DNA of 7,006 bases from JBLHUT01 sp047629975 (lineage in GTDB: Bacteria > Pseudomonadota > Alphaproteobacteria > Rhodobacterales > Rhodobacteraceae): positions 1 through 7,006 of the forward strand of contig JBLHUT010000193.1 of the NCBI GenBank assembly GCA_047629975.1. Direction: 5' to 3'. Both the position numbers and the translations under genes were made by a program. The notes under the pieces were generated by a model. That model had not been told where the DNA came from, made no database searches, and saw only the letters and a program-made list of their open reading frames with translations. This document shows, piece after piece, positions 1-5,852 of the stretch; the first letter of the stretch is position 1; the number at the start of each line of letters is the position of its first letter.

Positions 1-283
1 CCGCTCGAACTGGTGGGTGGCATCGGGGCCGGTTCAAGCAACCTGGGGGCTTCAATCTGCGCGGGCGCAAAATCCATGCCATCCAGGTTAGGCAAAAAAG
101 CGTGCCCGTCCGCGCGATGCGCCGCCAACCTGAAAGGCTGCCCGGTATCAAACCATATCGCTTGGCAACCCCATTCACAGTCCCGCCCTCGATCAGTGTT
201 TCCGCAACAATCCGTGCTTTCAGTTCAAAAGGCCAACACCGCTTGCTATCTGGACTGCGTGGTATTCTTGCGTGCAACCCCCT
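1..283 (-). pseudogene. tnpA: IS66 tnpA remnant, frameshifted and cut by the window edge
   Basis: Read on the minus strand, positions about 243 down to 1 encode an IS66 accessory-protein (OrfA/TnpA) pattern. It starts with WPFELKARIVAETLIEGGTV and then NGVAKRYGL, the usual helix-turn-helix region of this family. The next conserved block (LSGWRRIARTGTL) is one frame over, and the following block (LPNLDGMDFAPAQIEAP) is back in the first frame, so there are at least two compensating indels around positions 95-135. The open frame begins after a TGA at 284-286 and has no convincing ATG in front of the homologous part, so the 5' end is also degraded. In IS66 elements this small protein is needed for transposition together with TnpB and the DDE transposase TnpC, but this copy cannot be functional. 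The identification is by recalled family pattern, not by a search. Confidence 0.75.
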
Positions 284-387
284 TCAAATCTATCAAGGGC
301 CGGTATGGCAGACCACGTAACGACAAAGATATCTTGCGGGCGAACCTTAGCTTACCAAACAGCTGGTGAAGCCAGAGAACCACCTCG

Positions 388-407
388 CTGACACTTTCTG
401 GTGTCAG
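388..407. repeat. Perfect inverted repeat CTGACAC-N6-GTGTCAG
   Basis: Two perfect 7-base arms, CTGACAC (388-394) and GTGTCAG (401-407), are separated by six bases. The spacing and size resemble a dimeric repressor site, but no intact gene starts nearby, so its role is unknown. It may be left from a deleted gene's control region. Confidence 0.5.
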
Positions 408-422
408 TTCATGCGTGGCGAA

Positions 423-450
423 GCAATTTGCGTTATAAATTGCAAATTGC
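423..450. repeat. Perfect inverted repeat GCAATTTGC-N10-GCAAATTGC
   Basis: Arms GCAATTTGC (423-431) and GCAAATTGC (442-450) are exact reverse complements with a 10-base AT-rich spacer. The right arm also overlaps a tandem ATTGCAA-ATTGCAA (439-452). It lies 15 bases from the previous inverted repeat. The arrangement suggests an abandoned operator or binding region; no adjacent gene is visible. Confidence 0.5.
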
Positions 451-740
451 AAGGCCAGACGTTCAAAGCTTAATCTGTGGCAACCTTGAGGATCGGTCAA
501 GGTCAATGCACCCTCCTGAAACCACCACTAATAAACAAATCCAATATGTTAAACACCACCGAAAGGTGACTTTAGGCATTTGGAATTCCGCACTGGGAGC
601 GCTGTGGAAGCTACACAGGGCGTAAAGCAGGTGTGGCAATAGGGCAACTACGGATGGACGGTGGCCTTTGATGCTAGAAAGCATTTTCGCCCCTGACCTG
701 CCGTTGGCCGGCTGACCCGAGGCTGCGTCTCAGATTGCGG

Positions 741-770
741 AATGCTGCATTTCGTGCGCCGCGCAGCATT
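741..770. repeat. 8-bp inverted repeat AATGCTGC/GCAGCATT
   Basis: AATGCTGC at 741-748 and GCAGCATT at 763-770 are perfect complements around a 14-base GC-rich loop. It is about 70 bases past the oxidoreductase stop codon, so a role in transcript 3' processing is possible, but no U-run follows on the minus strand. Its core arms (ATGCTGC/GCAGCAT) recur in the inverted repeat at 2210-2258. Confidence 0.45.
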
Positions 771-842
771 TGCAATAGCTTGGATGCTCTGGTGTGAACA
801 AAGCGACAAGTATGCCACCTGACATTCCACCCATCGCCTGCC

Positions 843-2033
843 TTAACTCTCGAAATGACGTAACCACATTTTTGTTCTTTTTGCATCACGGGTTTCGTAT
901 TCCCGTATCGCTTGAGAGAGGTCGCCGACCTTGTCTGTTTCTTTGTCAGAGCCGATGTCCGTGAGCCGCATCGTATACCACGCCGTTATCCCGCCCTCTG
1001 GTGCATCCGGGAACCTCGGAAATGCAGGTTCTGGCATCTGATTTGCCATCCAAAGATCAGGCAGGCCCGGTTCGAGCACAAGCGCACGGGCGAGACCGAT
1101 GACATCGACGACACCGCTCCTCACGGCGTCTTCCGCTTGCGTGCGTGTTTTAACCCCCCCCGTCAGCATCAAGGGCTTGGATGTCATGGTTCTTGCGCGC
1201 TTGGCAAATTCTATGAAATACGGCCCGCGTCCAGCACTGTCAGACGCAGCTTTCGCGCCCGGAAAATATGTCCCGCCACTGATGTCGACTAGATCAACAG
1301 ATGACGCATCCAAAGCCACGACAACCTGCAGGGCATCCTCTTCATCAAGCCCACCTTCGAGCTGGTCTGAAGAGTTGAGCTTTACTGTGATTGGAAAGTC
1401 AATACCAACTGCCTCTCGTGTTGCCTCAATGGATTGTAGCAACAGTTTCATACGGTTGGCGATTGTCCCACCATACCCGTCACTGCGTTTGTTGAACAAC
1501 GGCGACAAAAACTGGCTGAGGAGAAAACCGTGTGCAGCATGAATTTGCACACCGCCAAACCCTGCTTTCCGGGCCAATTTTGCTGTCTTGGCGAAGTCTA
1601 AGGGGATTTGATGGATTTCATCTAATGACATTCCCTCGCACTGCAGGTCGGGAAAATCGAGCGGGCTTGGCCCTTTTGGATCACTGATTGGCCCATATGC
1701 AAGCGCCCCGGCATGTCCGAGTTGCAGCCATAACTGGGTCCCGTTTTTGCTGCCGCTTTCTGCAAGCCCCCGAAATCTAGATAGGTCAGAGGCTCCCTCC
1801 AAAACCAGATTTCCGGGCTTTTCAGCGTAACTGGAAGAGGCTTGTACCTCGCCAATAATCGACGTGCCCAGCCCACCCTCGGCCCATCGTTCATATAGCC
1901 GGATTTGTTCAGCCGTCGGGTGGCCCATTCCATCGCCCAATGAGTCCGACATTGCAGATTTGGCAATCCGGTTTTTCAAAACGACGCCGCAGGGCAATTC
2001 CAAAGCCTCAAACAGAACCCCATGTTGTTTCAT
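843..2033 (-). CDS. NADH:flavin oxidoreductase, old yellow enzyme family (TIM-barrel only)
   Basis: This is a cytoplasmic FMN-dependent ene-reductase-type protein of 396 residues. Family members reduce activated C=C bonds using NAD(P)H; the substrate here is not predictable. Visible landmarks, numbered from the upstream ATG at 2084, are: LKNRIAKSAM at about 36-45 (barrel strand 1, FMN contact); QLGHAG at 121-126; IHAAHGFLLSQFLSP at 181-195 with the substrate-binding pair His182/His185; RSDGYGG just after; VKLN near 234; and the FMN-phosphate motifs TGGV (308-311) and GLARAL (330-335). The FAD/iron-sulfur extension of 2,4-dienoyl-CoA reductases is absent. I start it at residue 18 of that longer frame (ATG at 2033) because GGAG at 2042-2045 sits 8 bases upstream and the family normally begins shortly before LFEALELP. 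The upstream ATG at 2084 has no ribosome site. The gene appears intact and monocistronic. Confidence 0.9.
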   Translation of the reverse strand: MKQHGVLFEALELPCGVVLKNRIAKSAMSDSLGDGMGHPTAEQIRLYERWAEGGLGTSIIGEVQASSSYAEKPGNLVLEGASDLSRFRGLAESGSKNGTQLWLQLGHAGALAYGPISDPKGPSPLDFPDLQCEGMSLDEIHQIPLDFAKTAKLARKAGFGGVQIHAAHGFLLSQFLSPLFNKRSDGYGGTIANRMKLLLQSIEATREAVGIDFPITVKLNSSDQLEGGLDEEDALQVVVALDASSVDLVDISGGTYFPGAKAASDSAGRGPYFIEFAKRARTMTSKPLMLTGGVKTRTQAEDAVRSGVVDVIGLARALVLEPGLPDLWMANQMPEPAFPRFPDAPEGGITAWYTMRLTDIGSDKETDKVGDLSQAIREYETRDAKRTKMWLRHFES

Positions 2034-2092
2034 CCGAAAGGCTCCATCTAGATCTAGCTCCCCCAACACATCTATGAAAACCATTGTCGGGG

Positions 2093-2110
2093 CAACTCAT
2101 TGTAGAGTTG
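2093..2110 (-). promoter_or_regulatory. Palindromic operator enclosing a TACAAT -10 box, upstream of the oxidoreductase
   Basis: CAACTC (2093-2098) and GAGTTG (2105-2110) are perfect inverted arms with a 6-base spacer. On the minus strand the spacer reads TACAAT, a near-consensus -10 box pointing at the oxidoreductase. The expected -35 region (about 2122-2127) is poor, so an activator may be needed, or the match may be fortuitous. A start site near 2092 would give a leader of about 60 bases to the ATG at 2033. A dimeric regulator bound here would cover the -10 box. The regulator family is unknown and no regulator gene is adjacent. Confidence 0.45.
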
Positions 2111-2563
2111 GGTCCTGACCGACCTTCCGCACAGCGGCATCACCTGCTTGTCACGCACCATTTGAACCGACACGCCTGACACAGAGCCGCCATTCAGCCC
2201 CTATTCAAGATGCTGCGATGCGGCCCAACATTGCGGCCATTAGTGCCTTTCGCAGCATTTTACCGAACAAACGTCAGTATGTGCTGCCAAGCCGCCTGAC
2301 GCAGGTACAGCATAGAACACGGCCTCGTGTATGCAGACCAGATGCACAGACACCTTGGCAACGCAGCATGAATTCCCAAAACCGACCGCTCACAGCGTAT
2401 CAAATTGCCAAAACTCGAACCGGTCGTGCGCCGCAGGCGTGTTGGACCTCTCGGTTTCGGACCAAGCTGCCCGATGGAACGCACAGTTAACATATGTCAC
2501 GGCCCATAAGTTGTCTGGAAAGGTCGTGACGCATGCCCCGTCGTTAGATCAGTTGCGTAGAGA
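2111..2563. other. Intergenic stretch without a recognisable gene
   Basis: The frames here lack ribosome sites and recognisable motifs. The only structure I can support is the 9-bp inverted repeat at 2210-2258. The stretch separates the divergently placed control regions and tails of the oxidoreductase and the small exported protein gene, both of which are on the minus strand. Confidence 0.45.
2210..2258. repeat. 9-bp inverted repeat ATGCTGCGA/TCGCAGCAT
   Basis: ATGCTGCGA (2210-2218) and TCGCAGCAT (2250-2258) are exact complements around a 31-base loop. The arm core is the same as in the repeat at 741-770, so the two may be members of one dispersed hairpin family placed on either side of the oxidoreductase gene. 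Confidence 0.45.
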
Positions 2564-2800
2564 CTAGCGGCCGCCTTGCGCACCGGAACGTCCAGGGCCG
2601 TCGAGCTTGCCACGTGCGTTTTGCACCATGGCACCCCTCATTTCGTCTTCTCCCGGTGTATCGATGCTTTTGACTTGGTTGGTTTCGTGGTTCTTGCTGA
2701 GAACGGTGTCGCCTTCGGAGGCCCAAGGGTTGCCATGGTCCGCAAAAACGGGGGCTGCCGCGAGGGCAAAAACGGCAATGAGGGTCAGTTGAGTTTTCAT
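2564..2800 (-). CDS. Small exported protein of unknown function
   Basis: This 78-residue protein begins MKTQLTLIAVFALAAAPVFA, a textbook Sec signal peptide: a Lys near the start, a hydrophobic core at about 4-16 and a cleavage pattern V-F-A before DHG at residue 21. The mature part, about 58 residues, is hydrophilic and acidic in the middle (DTPGEDEMRG at 47-56) and ends in a Gly/Arg-rich tail. It has no cysteines, so it is neither a disulfide protein nor a lipoprotein. The ATG at 2800 is chosen because AAAGGA (2809-2814) lies 8 bases upstream and the signal peptide starts exactly there; the frame is open further upstream but without a ribosome site. The product is probably periplasmic. I do not recognise a named family, although the HGNPWA/DTPGEDEM pattern feels like a conserved small roseobacter protein. 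It stands alone, with its own promoter-like region. Confidence 0.75.
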   Translation of the reverse strand: MKTQLTLIAVFALAAAPVFADHGNPWASEGDTVLSKNHETNQVKSIDTPGEDEMRGAMVQNARGKLDGPGRSGAQGGR

Positions 2801-2818
2801 CTTGGCAGTCCTTTGAAC

Positions 2819-2836
2819 AGTAAATCTTGATTTACT
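2819..2836. promoter_or_regulatory. 18-bp perfect palindrome AGTAAATC-TT-GATTTACT in the leader of the small exported protein gene
   Basis: Two perfect 8-base arms around a 2-base centre lie 5 bases upstream of the ribosome site (2809-2814) and about where transcription from the candidate promoter would begin. It could be a repressor operator overlapping the start site, or a leader-RNA hairpin just before the ribosome site. The sequence shows only the symmetry and the position. Confidence 0.55.
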
Positions 2837-2837
2837 C

Positions 2838-2865
2838 GATATATATTCAAAAAATTGAATTACAA
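2838..2865 (-). promoter_or_regulatory. Candidate promoter of the small exported protein gene
   Basis: On the minus strand TTGTAA (2865-2860) and TATATC (2843-2838) are separated by 16 bases within an AT-rich block. A second small inverted repeat, ATTCAA-AAAA-TTGAAT (2845-2860), occupies the spacer. Transcription would start about 10 bases into the neighbouring palindrome. This is a pattern match only. Confidence 0.35.
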
Positions 2866-3353
2866 GAAAGAGTGAGTCGGATTTATAGACTGCCGTACCG
2901 TTAAAACGTCTCTGAGGCTCATGGACGCGCCCCTGTTTGTATGGGTTCGAGTTCTCAAGTTTGTGATTGAAGTCCGCCCTTACTGCCGAAATCCACATGT
3001 TGCAGCATTGGTCAATGTAGGCCCATAGCCGTCTTCCTTGCTGCAGATGAACTCCGGATTTATGTTGTCTGAATGTCGGCTCTCGACGTTGACGCATGGT
3101 TCCCTTGCGACCGCAGCAAAAGTCCGGTCTGCGCCCTCAGCTTTTCTCAATAACCGATACCTTGTCCTTGCGGGTTCCAGTGTTTTGCTAGCGCGGTCAA
3201 AGCCACCTTTGAGAGCCTGTGCCGTGTCGCCCATACTCATAGGCGCAAATGAGAGCTGAGGTAACTCTGGACATCAGAACCCTAACAACCCGACGCCACC
3301 CTTGGTCGGGTGTGCCAACCGCCTGATACCTCTACCGTAGCCCAGAGGGATAG
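2866..3353. other. Intergenic stretch without a supportable gene
   Basis: An 86-codon minus-strand frame (2980-3240) begins MSMGDTAQALKGGF but has no ribosome site and no family resemblance I can defend. A 6-bp inverted repeat, CCCGAC/GTCGGG (3289-3310), is present. Nothing else is supported. Confidence 0.4.
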
Positions 3354-3692
3354 GTTGTGCTGGTCGCCAACCGGTTCGAGCGGACAGATCAGACCAAGTT
3401 CTTCAGCCCCTACGACATGGCCGCGCAAAGCTGGACCGCACTGGACACCCCCCCCCTCTACCGCGTGCCCGAACTGCTGGCCGCAGACGCCGACCGCGTG
3501 GTGATCGCCACCCAGGGCTAGAAATGCGCCGATACGTTGGCAGGCCTTGGCTATACGGTATCGTCAGGATCGTGCTGGCAACCGGGTTACGTTCGAGGGC
3601 TGCTTCCTCGCCTTGCCTGCGGTTGGCGTTTCAGGCATTTAGGAGCGCCCCCTGAGGCCAGCCCAGGGCGTGCTCGACACCTGTCAAACATT
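3354..3692 (+). pseudogene. Toprim-type primase/helicase fragment with an internal stop
   Basis: After a TAG at 3351-3353 the frame reads VLVANRFERTDQTKFFSPYD, then SWTALDTPPLYRVPELLA and RVVIATQG. A TAG at 3519-3521 follows, then KCADTLAGLGYTVSSG in the same frame. This matches the layout of plasmid/phage primases whose Toprim domain follows a PLYRLPEL segment and carries V-V-V-E-G-E-K-x-A-D. The stop falls exactly at the position of the conserved metal-binding Glu of the GEK motif, a single-base change from GAG to TAG. Similarity fades after about 3590 and the frame ends at a TGA (3693-3695). The N-terminal zinc/primase part and the C-terminal helicase part are absent. This suggests a former plasmid, phage or integrative element, later cut by the IS66 insertion downstream. 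Assignment is by recalled motif order. Confidence 0.55.
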
Positions 3693-3714
3693 TGACGAAG
3701 TCGGCCAATCTGGG

Positions 3715-3739
3715 ACTCTCTGTGAGTCTCACAGAGAGT
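3715..3739. repeat. 11-bp perfect hairpin next to the IS66 block
   Basis: ACTCTCTGTGA (3715-3725) and TCACAGAGAGT (3729-3739) are exact complements around a 3-base loop GTC. It lies between the primase fragment and the plus-strand IS66 genes. There is no U-run, so it is not a standard terminator. It does not share the flanks of the hairpin elements found inside the transposase genes. Confidence 0.6.
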
Positions 3740-3750
3740 AGTGCGGCCAA

Positions 3751-3805
3751 CGCCCCAGATGGATGGTCACCGCGCCATTGGCACCGCCTGCCTGACGCTG
3801 GGGCG
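3751..3805. repeat. 8-bp inverted repeat CGCCCCAG/CTGGGGCG
   Basis: CGCCCCAG (3751-3758) and CTGGGGCG (3798-3805) are exact complements 39 bases apart, just upstream of the IS66 tnpA gene. It might belong to the IS end or to its leader. IS66 terminal repeats themselves could not be recognised. Confidence 0.4.
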
Positions 3806-3864
3806 ATGATCCAAGACACGTGTTTAACTATGTCGTTAATGATGTGTCTTATGCGGGGTCATCG

Positions 3865-4227
3865 ATGCGTGGTGAAATTCTTGTGGTGGAGCGACGGCGT
3901 TTTTGGCGTGATGAGGACAAACTTGAGATTGTCATGTCGGTTGGGATCAACGGGGCAACGGTGACGCAGGTGGCACAGCGCCATGAAATGACGCGACAGC
4001 AGATTTACGCTTGGCGGCACGACCTCAAGAAGAAAGACCTCTGGTCGCCGGATGCCGGCGCGCTTTTCTACCCTTTGGATATGCCAGTGCCCACCGCGCA
4101 GCCGACGGTAACTGAAACGTCGCTACCAGTTGAGTTGCGTTTGCGTGGCGGGCGTAGTTTGCATTTTGAAAGCACGATTGATCCGACTGCGCTGTCGGTG
4201 CTGATCCGCGCGGTGGACGGGGCATGA
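3865..4227 (+). CDS. tnpA: IS66 accessory protein TnpA (OrfA), intact
   Basis: This 120-residue protein opens with MRGEILVVERRRFWRDEDKL and carries the family's helix-turn-helix, GATVTQVAQRHEMTRQQIYA, at about residues 30-49, followed by WRHDLKKKDLWSPDAGALF. It ends in the usual IDPTALSVLIRAV region. The ATG at 3865 is preferred over the in-frame GTG at 3820 because homologues begin at MRGEIL and a G-run (3855-3858) precedes it. Its stop overlaps the ATG of tnpB (ATGA at 4224-4227), which implies translational coupling. IS66 TnpA is required for transposition but its biochemical role is poorly defined. It is the only undamaged IS66 gene in the window and is presumably stranded, since its partners are broken. 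Confidence 0.85.
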   Translation: MRGEILVVERRRFWRDEDKLEIVMSVGINGATVTQVAQRHEMTRQQIYAWRHDLKKKDLWSPDAGALFYPLDMPVPTAQPTVTETSLPVELRLRGGRSLHFESTIDPTALSVLIRAVDGA

Positions 4228-4568
4228 TCGGTCCCGGGACCGGCGTTCGCGGGTACTTGGCCTGTGGTGTGACGGATATGCGCAAAGGGATCGCAGGTTT
4301 GGCGGCGCTGACCCGGCATGTGCCCCATCAGAAGCCGGCCAGTGGTGCCGTGTTTGCGTTCCGTGGGCGGCGTGGTGACCGGATCAAGCTGCCGTATTAG
4401 GATGGTCAGGGGTTTTGCCTTTAATACAAAGGGATCGAACGGAGGCGCTTCCCTTGGCCGAGCGCCTAGGGTGGAGCGGTCCGTATGATATCTGCGCAGC
4501 TGATGCTCTGGGAGGGGATAGATTGGCGACGTCCAGACCGGGGTGCTCCGCCTGCGCGTGTCGGGTGA
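4224..4568 (+). pseudogene. tnpB: IS66 tnpB with three in-frame stop codons
   Basis: From the ATG at 4224 one frame runs 114 codons to a TGA at 4566-4568, close to the normal length of about 115. It contains MIGPGTGVRGYLACGVTDMR, KGIAGLAALT, SGAVFAFRGRRGDRIKLPY and WEGIDWRRPDRGAPPARVG, all typical of IS66 Orf2/TnpB. It carries stops at codon 59 (TAG, 4398-4400, probably from a Trp codon), codon 67 (TAA, 4422-4424) and codon 82 (TAG, 4467-4469). One residue appears to be deleted before LWEGIDW. The damage is all point mutation and an in-frame deletion, in contrast to the hairpin insertion that disrupts the other tnpB at 6011-6404. Confidence 0.85.
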
Positions 4569-5182
4569 TATTGCGCCCTCATTTGGGTATTTATATGGTG
4601 TTTTAACTTAATTTTTGGTGATCAGTTCCATGTCGAAACATGCCAGATTATCCCGCCGTTCTCGAGGCGATGATCACAGGACTGCAGGCAGAAGACGCTA
4701 GGATATCAGCGACATTGCGGGTCTATGACCAGCGGGTTCAGGCCTTGCGCCTTCGGATCGCCAAGTTGCAGAATCTGGCCTTCGGCAAATCCTCGGAAAA
4801 GATCGAACGCGAGATCGAACAACTGGAATTGGCACTGGAAGACCTGCTGGTTGCGGTGGCCGAGGAGGACAACGCGCCCATTGACGGAAGGGCAGGACGA
4901 ACCGGCCCGCGCGGCGCCACCGCTCGCGTGTGTCTGGTACGACACTGCGGGAACGCCGTGAACTTAGTTCCGGTGTCTGCTGCCCCGACTGTGACGGTGA
5001 TCTGCGGGTTATGGGCGAAGATGTCAGCGAGTTGCTGGACATGATCGCGGCACAGATGAAGGCGGCCCGGATCGTCAGGATCAAAAAACCCTGCCGCCGC
5101 TGCGAGAGAATGGTGCAGGAGACAGCTGCAAACCGTCCGGTCGCCGACAGTATGGCGGAGCCCAACCTGTTGGGCCATGTGC

Positions 5183-5220
5183 CCCCCTCTGGGCGATGCA
5201 AGCATCGCCTGCCGGTCAAC
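5183..5220 (+). repeat. Palindromic insertion element, copy 1 (in plus-strand tnpC)
   Basis: A net insert of about 38 nt separates LLGHV from the expected L-V-S-K-F-D-D-H of TnpC, and its length accounts for the change of frame. The left flank is CCCCCTCTG, the perfect stem is GGCGATGC (5192-5199) / GCATCGCC (5202-5209) with a loop of AA, and the right flank is TGCCGGTCAACA. Exact ends are uncertain by a few bases. Confidence 0.8.
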
Positions 5221-5341
5221 AGGTCTCAAAGTTCGATGATCACCTTTTTTTGTATCGCCAGCACGAGATATTCGCCCGCCTGGGGGCCGACATTCCCGAA
5301 CGCACGCTTGTCGGCTGGGTAAACACCGGTTCGCAAATTGA

Positions 5342-5364
5342 CAGACTGTCTAATGGACAGTCTG
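5342..5364. repeat. 9-bp hairpin at the junction of the two IS66 remnants
   Basis: CAGACTGTC (5342-5350) and GACAGTCTG (5356-5364) are exact complements around TAATG. It lies where the plus-strand tnpC ends and the minus-strand tnpC begins. A second short stem with a GTAA loop (GGGC/GCCC, 5375-5386) follows. It may mark a recombination or deletion joint. Confidence 0.55.
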
Positions 5365-5468
5365 AGGTGTGAACGGGCGTAAGCCCTCGCAACCTGAACA
5401 AGCAAAACGGGGGCGCACGATACGATTCACAACGAACCGGCCAGACACATACTTAAGTTCTTCGCTCG

Positions 5469-5505
5469 CCCATTGTCCCTGGACCAATGGCGGACAAGGG
5501 CTCGC
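5469..5505 (-). repeat. Palindromic insertion element, diverged copy 6 (candidate, in minus-strand tnpC)
   Basis: It lies between the GED and SEEL parts of TnpC and has an estimated net length of 37 nt. On the minus strand it starts CCCTTGTCCG and ends AGGGACAATGGG, resembling copy 5 (CCCTCTCGTG ... AGGGCAATGG) but with a rearranged stem. Two alternative stems exist: TTGTCC/GGACAA (5473-5478, 5492-5497) and CCATTG/CAATGG (5470-5475, 5485-5490). GCTCGCC occurs on both sides (5464-5470, 5500-5506). Confidence 0.5.
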
Positions 5506-5750
5506 CATCCTCACTTTGACTGCACAAGCGTACCACATTGGGCGCAATCATCGTCGACCGTGCTCAGCACGACTTCCATGCGCGGGATATGATCGGAGAT
5601 CGGGCGGCTCTTCGGCTTGTCTTTCGGCTCCTCGTCAGGGAGGTGCAGCTTTGCCGTCATCTTGGGTACCGCGATCTCGCTTGTTTGCAGCGCCAGTTGC
5701 AGTTGCTCGATACTCTCGGATGAGGTGCCAAACCGGTGATTGCGTTGACC

Positions 5751-5787
5751 CATTGCCAGCAGGCGAATGTTGGCATTCGCCGAGAGG
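5751..5787 (-). repeat. Palindromic insertion element, copy 2 (in minus-strand tnpC)
   Basis: The insert sits between KLRHQLA and QRNHRFG and has a net length of 34 or 37 nt, depending on which flanking codons are ancestral; either length explains the frame change. On the minus strand the left flank is CCTCTC, the stem GGCGAATG / CATTCGCC surrounds CCAA (plus-strand arms 5762-5769 and 5774-5781), and the right flank is TGCTGGCAATG. Confidence 0.8.
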
Positions 5788-5811
5788 GGCCAACTGATGC
5801 CGCAACTTCTT

Positions 5812-5852
5812 CCCTCTCGGGATCATGCTACGCATAACCCTGCCGGGCAGTG
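5812..5852 (+). repeat. Palindromic insertion element, copy 3 (opposite to minus-strand tnpC)
   Basis: The net insert is 41 nt, between AVLI and KLRHQLA of the minus-strand tnpC. Read on the plus strand, the left flank is CCCTCTCGGG, the stem ATGC/GCAT surrounds TAC (5825-5835), an imperfect outer stem pairs GGG with CCC, and the right flank is CTGCCGGGCAGTG. Among the clear copies it is the only one antisense to its host gene. It faces copy 2 across a gap of about 24 bases. Confidence 0.8.

Larger units (their letters stand above)
284..842. other. Gene-free stretch with several inverted repeats
   Basis: No reading frame here has a plausible start, ribosome site and recognisable protein. The content is a cluster of short perfect inverted repeats (388-407, 423-450, 741-770, listed separately) and a short hairpin with a GAAA loop at 557-568. 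The stretch lies between a dead IS66 remnant and the 3' end of the oxidoreductase. No clear rho-independent terminator for that gene was found here. Confidence 0.5.
3820..5372 (+). mobile_element. Truncated IS66-family element (tnpA-tnpB-tnpC'), plus strand
   Basis: The order tnpA, tnpB, tnpC with a tnpA/tnpB ATGA overlap is the standard IS66 organisation. The left boundary is not precisely defined: the AACTATG-like leader and ACACGTGT (3816-3823) are upstream of tnpA, but no terminal repeat was recognised. The element ends inside tnpC, where it meets a second, oppositely oriented IS66 remnant. The DDE part of the transposase is missing. Confidence 0.75.
4640..5372 (+). pseudogene. tnpC: IS66 transposase tnpC, frameshifted and 3'-truncated
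   Basis: The N-terminus (MPDYPAVLEAMITGLQAED, then a leucine-rich coiled coil and LAFGKSSEKIEREIEQLELA) is typical of IS66 TnpC. Two small indels follow, one near 4890 and one of about four bases near 4927. The frame then resumes with LRERRELSSG, the zinc-binding pairs CCPDC (about 4980) and CRRC (about 5097), and RVMGEDVSELLD between them. After LLGHV (5179-5181) an insertion of about 38 nt (repeat copy 1) shifts the frame again; beyond it the protein continues FDDHLFLYRQHEIFARLGAD and IPERTLVGWVNTGSQIDRL. It then stops at 5370-5372, so the whole DDE catalytic half is missing. In the family TnpC is about 500 residues. Confidence 0.85.

Noticed and set aside
246..506. Minus-strand 86-codon frame next to the first tnpA remnant
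   Set aside because: No recognised motif; it overlaps two inverted repeats and runs partly into the tnpA remnant in another frame.
912..1542. Two long plus-strand open frames opposite the oxidoreductase
   Set aside because: They lie antisense to a convincing flavin oxidoreductase, have low-complexity Arg/Ser/Pro-rich translations and no ribosome sites.
2447..2477. CCTCTCGG followed by CTGCCCGATGG, resembling the flanks of the hairpin elements
   Set aside because: The segment is shorter, its central stem is absent or imperfect, and it interrupts no gene, so membership cannot be supported.
2943..2960. GGGTTCGAGTTCTC, resembling a tRNA T-arm
   Set aside because: The stem bases around the loop do not pair and no acceptor or anticodon arm is present; a similar motif on the minus strand near 2420 fails in the same way.
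2980..3240. Minus-strand 86-codon frame beginning MSMGDTAQALK
   Set aside because: No ribosome site, no recognised family, and surrounded by non-coding DNA; it cannot be supported as a gene.
4890..4945. Frame breaks in plus-strand tnpC as further hairpin inserts
   Set aside because: They are explained by small indels of about one and four bases, with no palindrome or shared flank present.
4698..5229. Minus-strand open frames of 163-173 codons
   Set aside because: They are antisense shadows of the plus-strand IS66 tnpC remnant, whose zinc-finger and coiled-coil motifs are recognisable.
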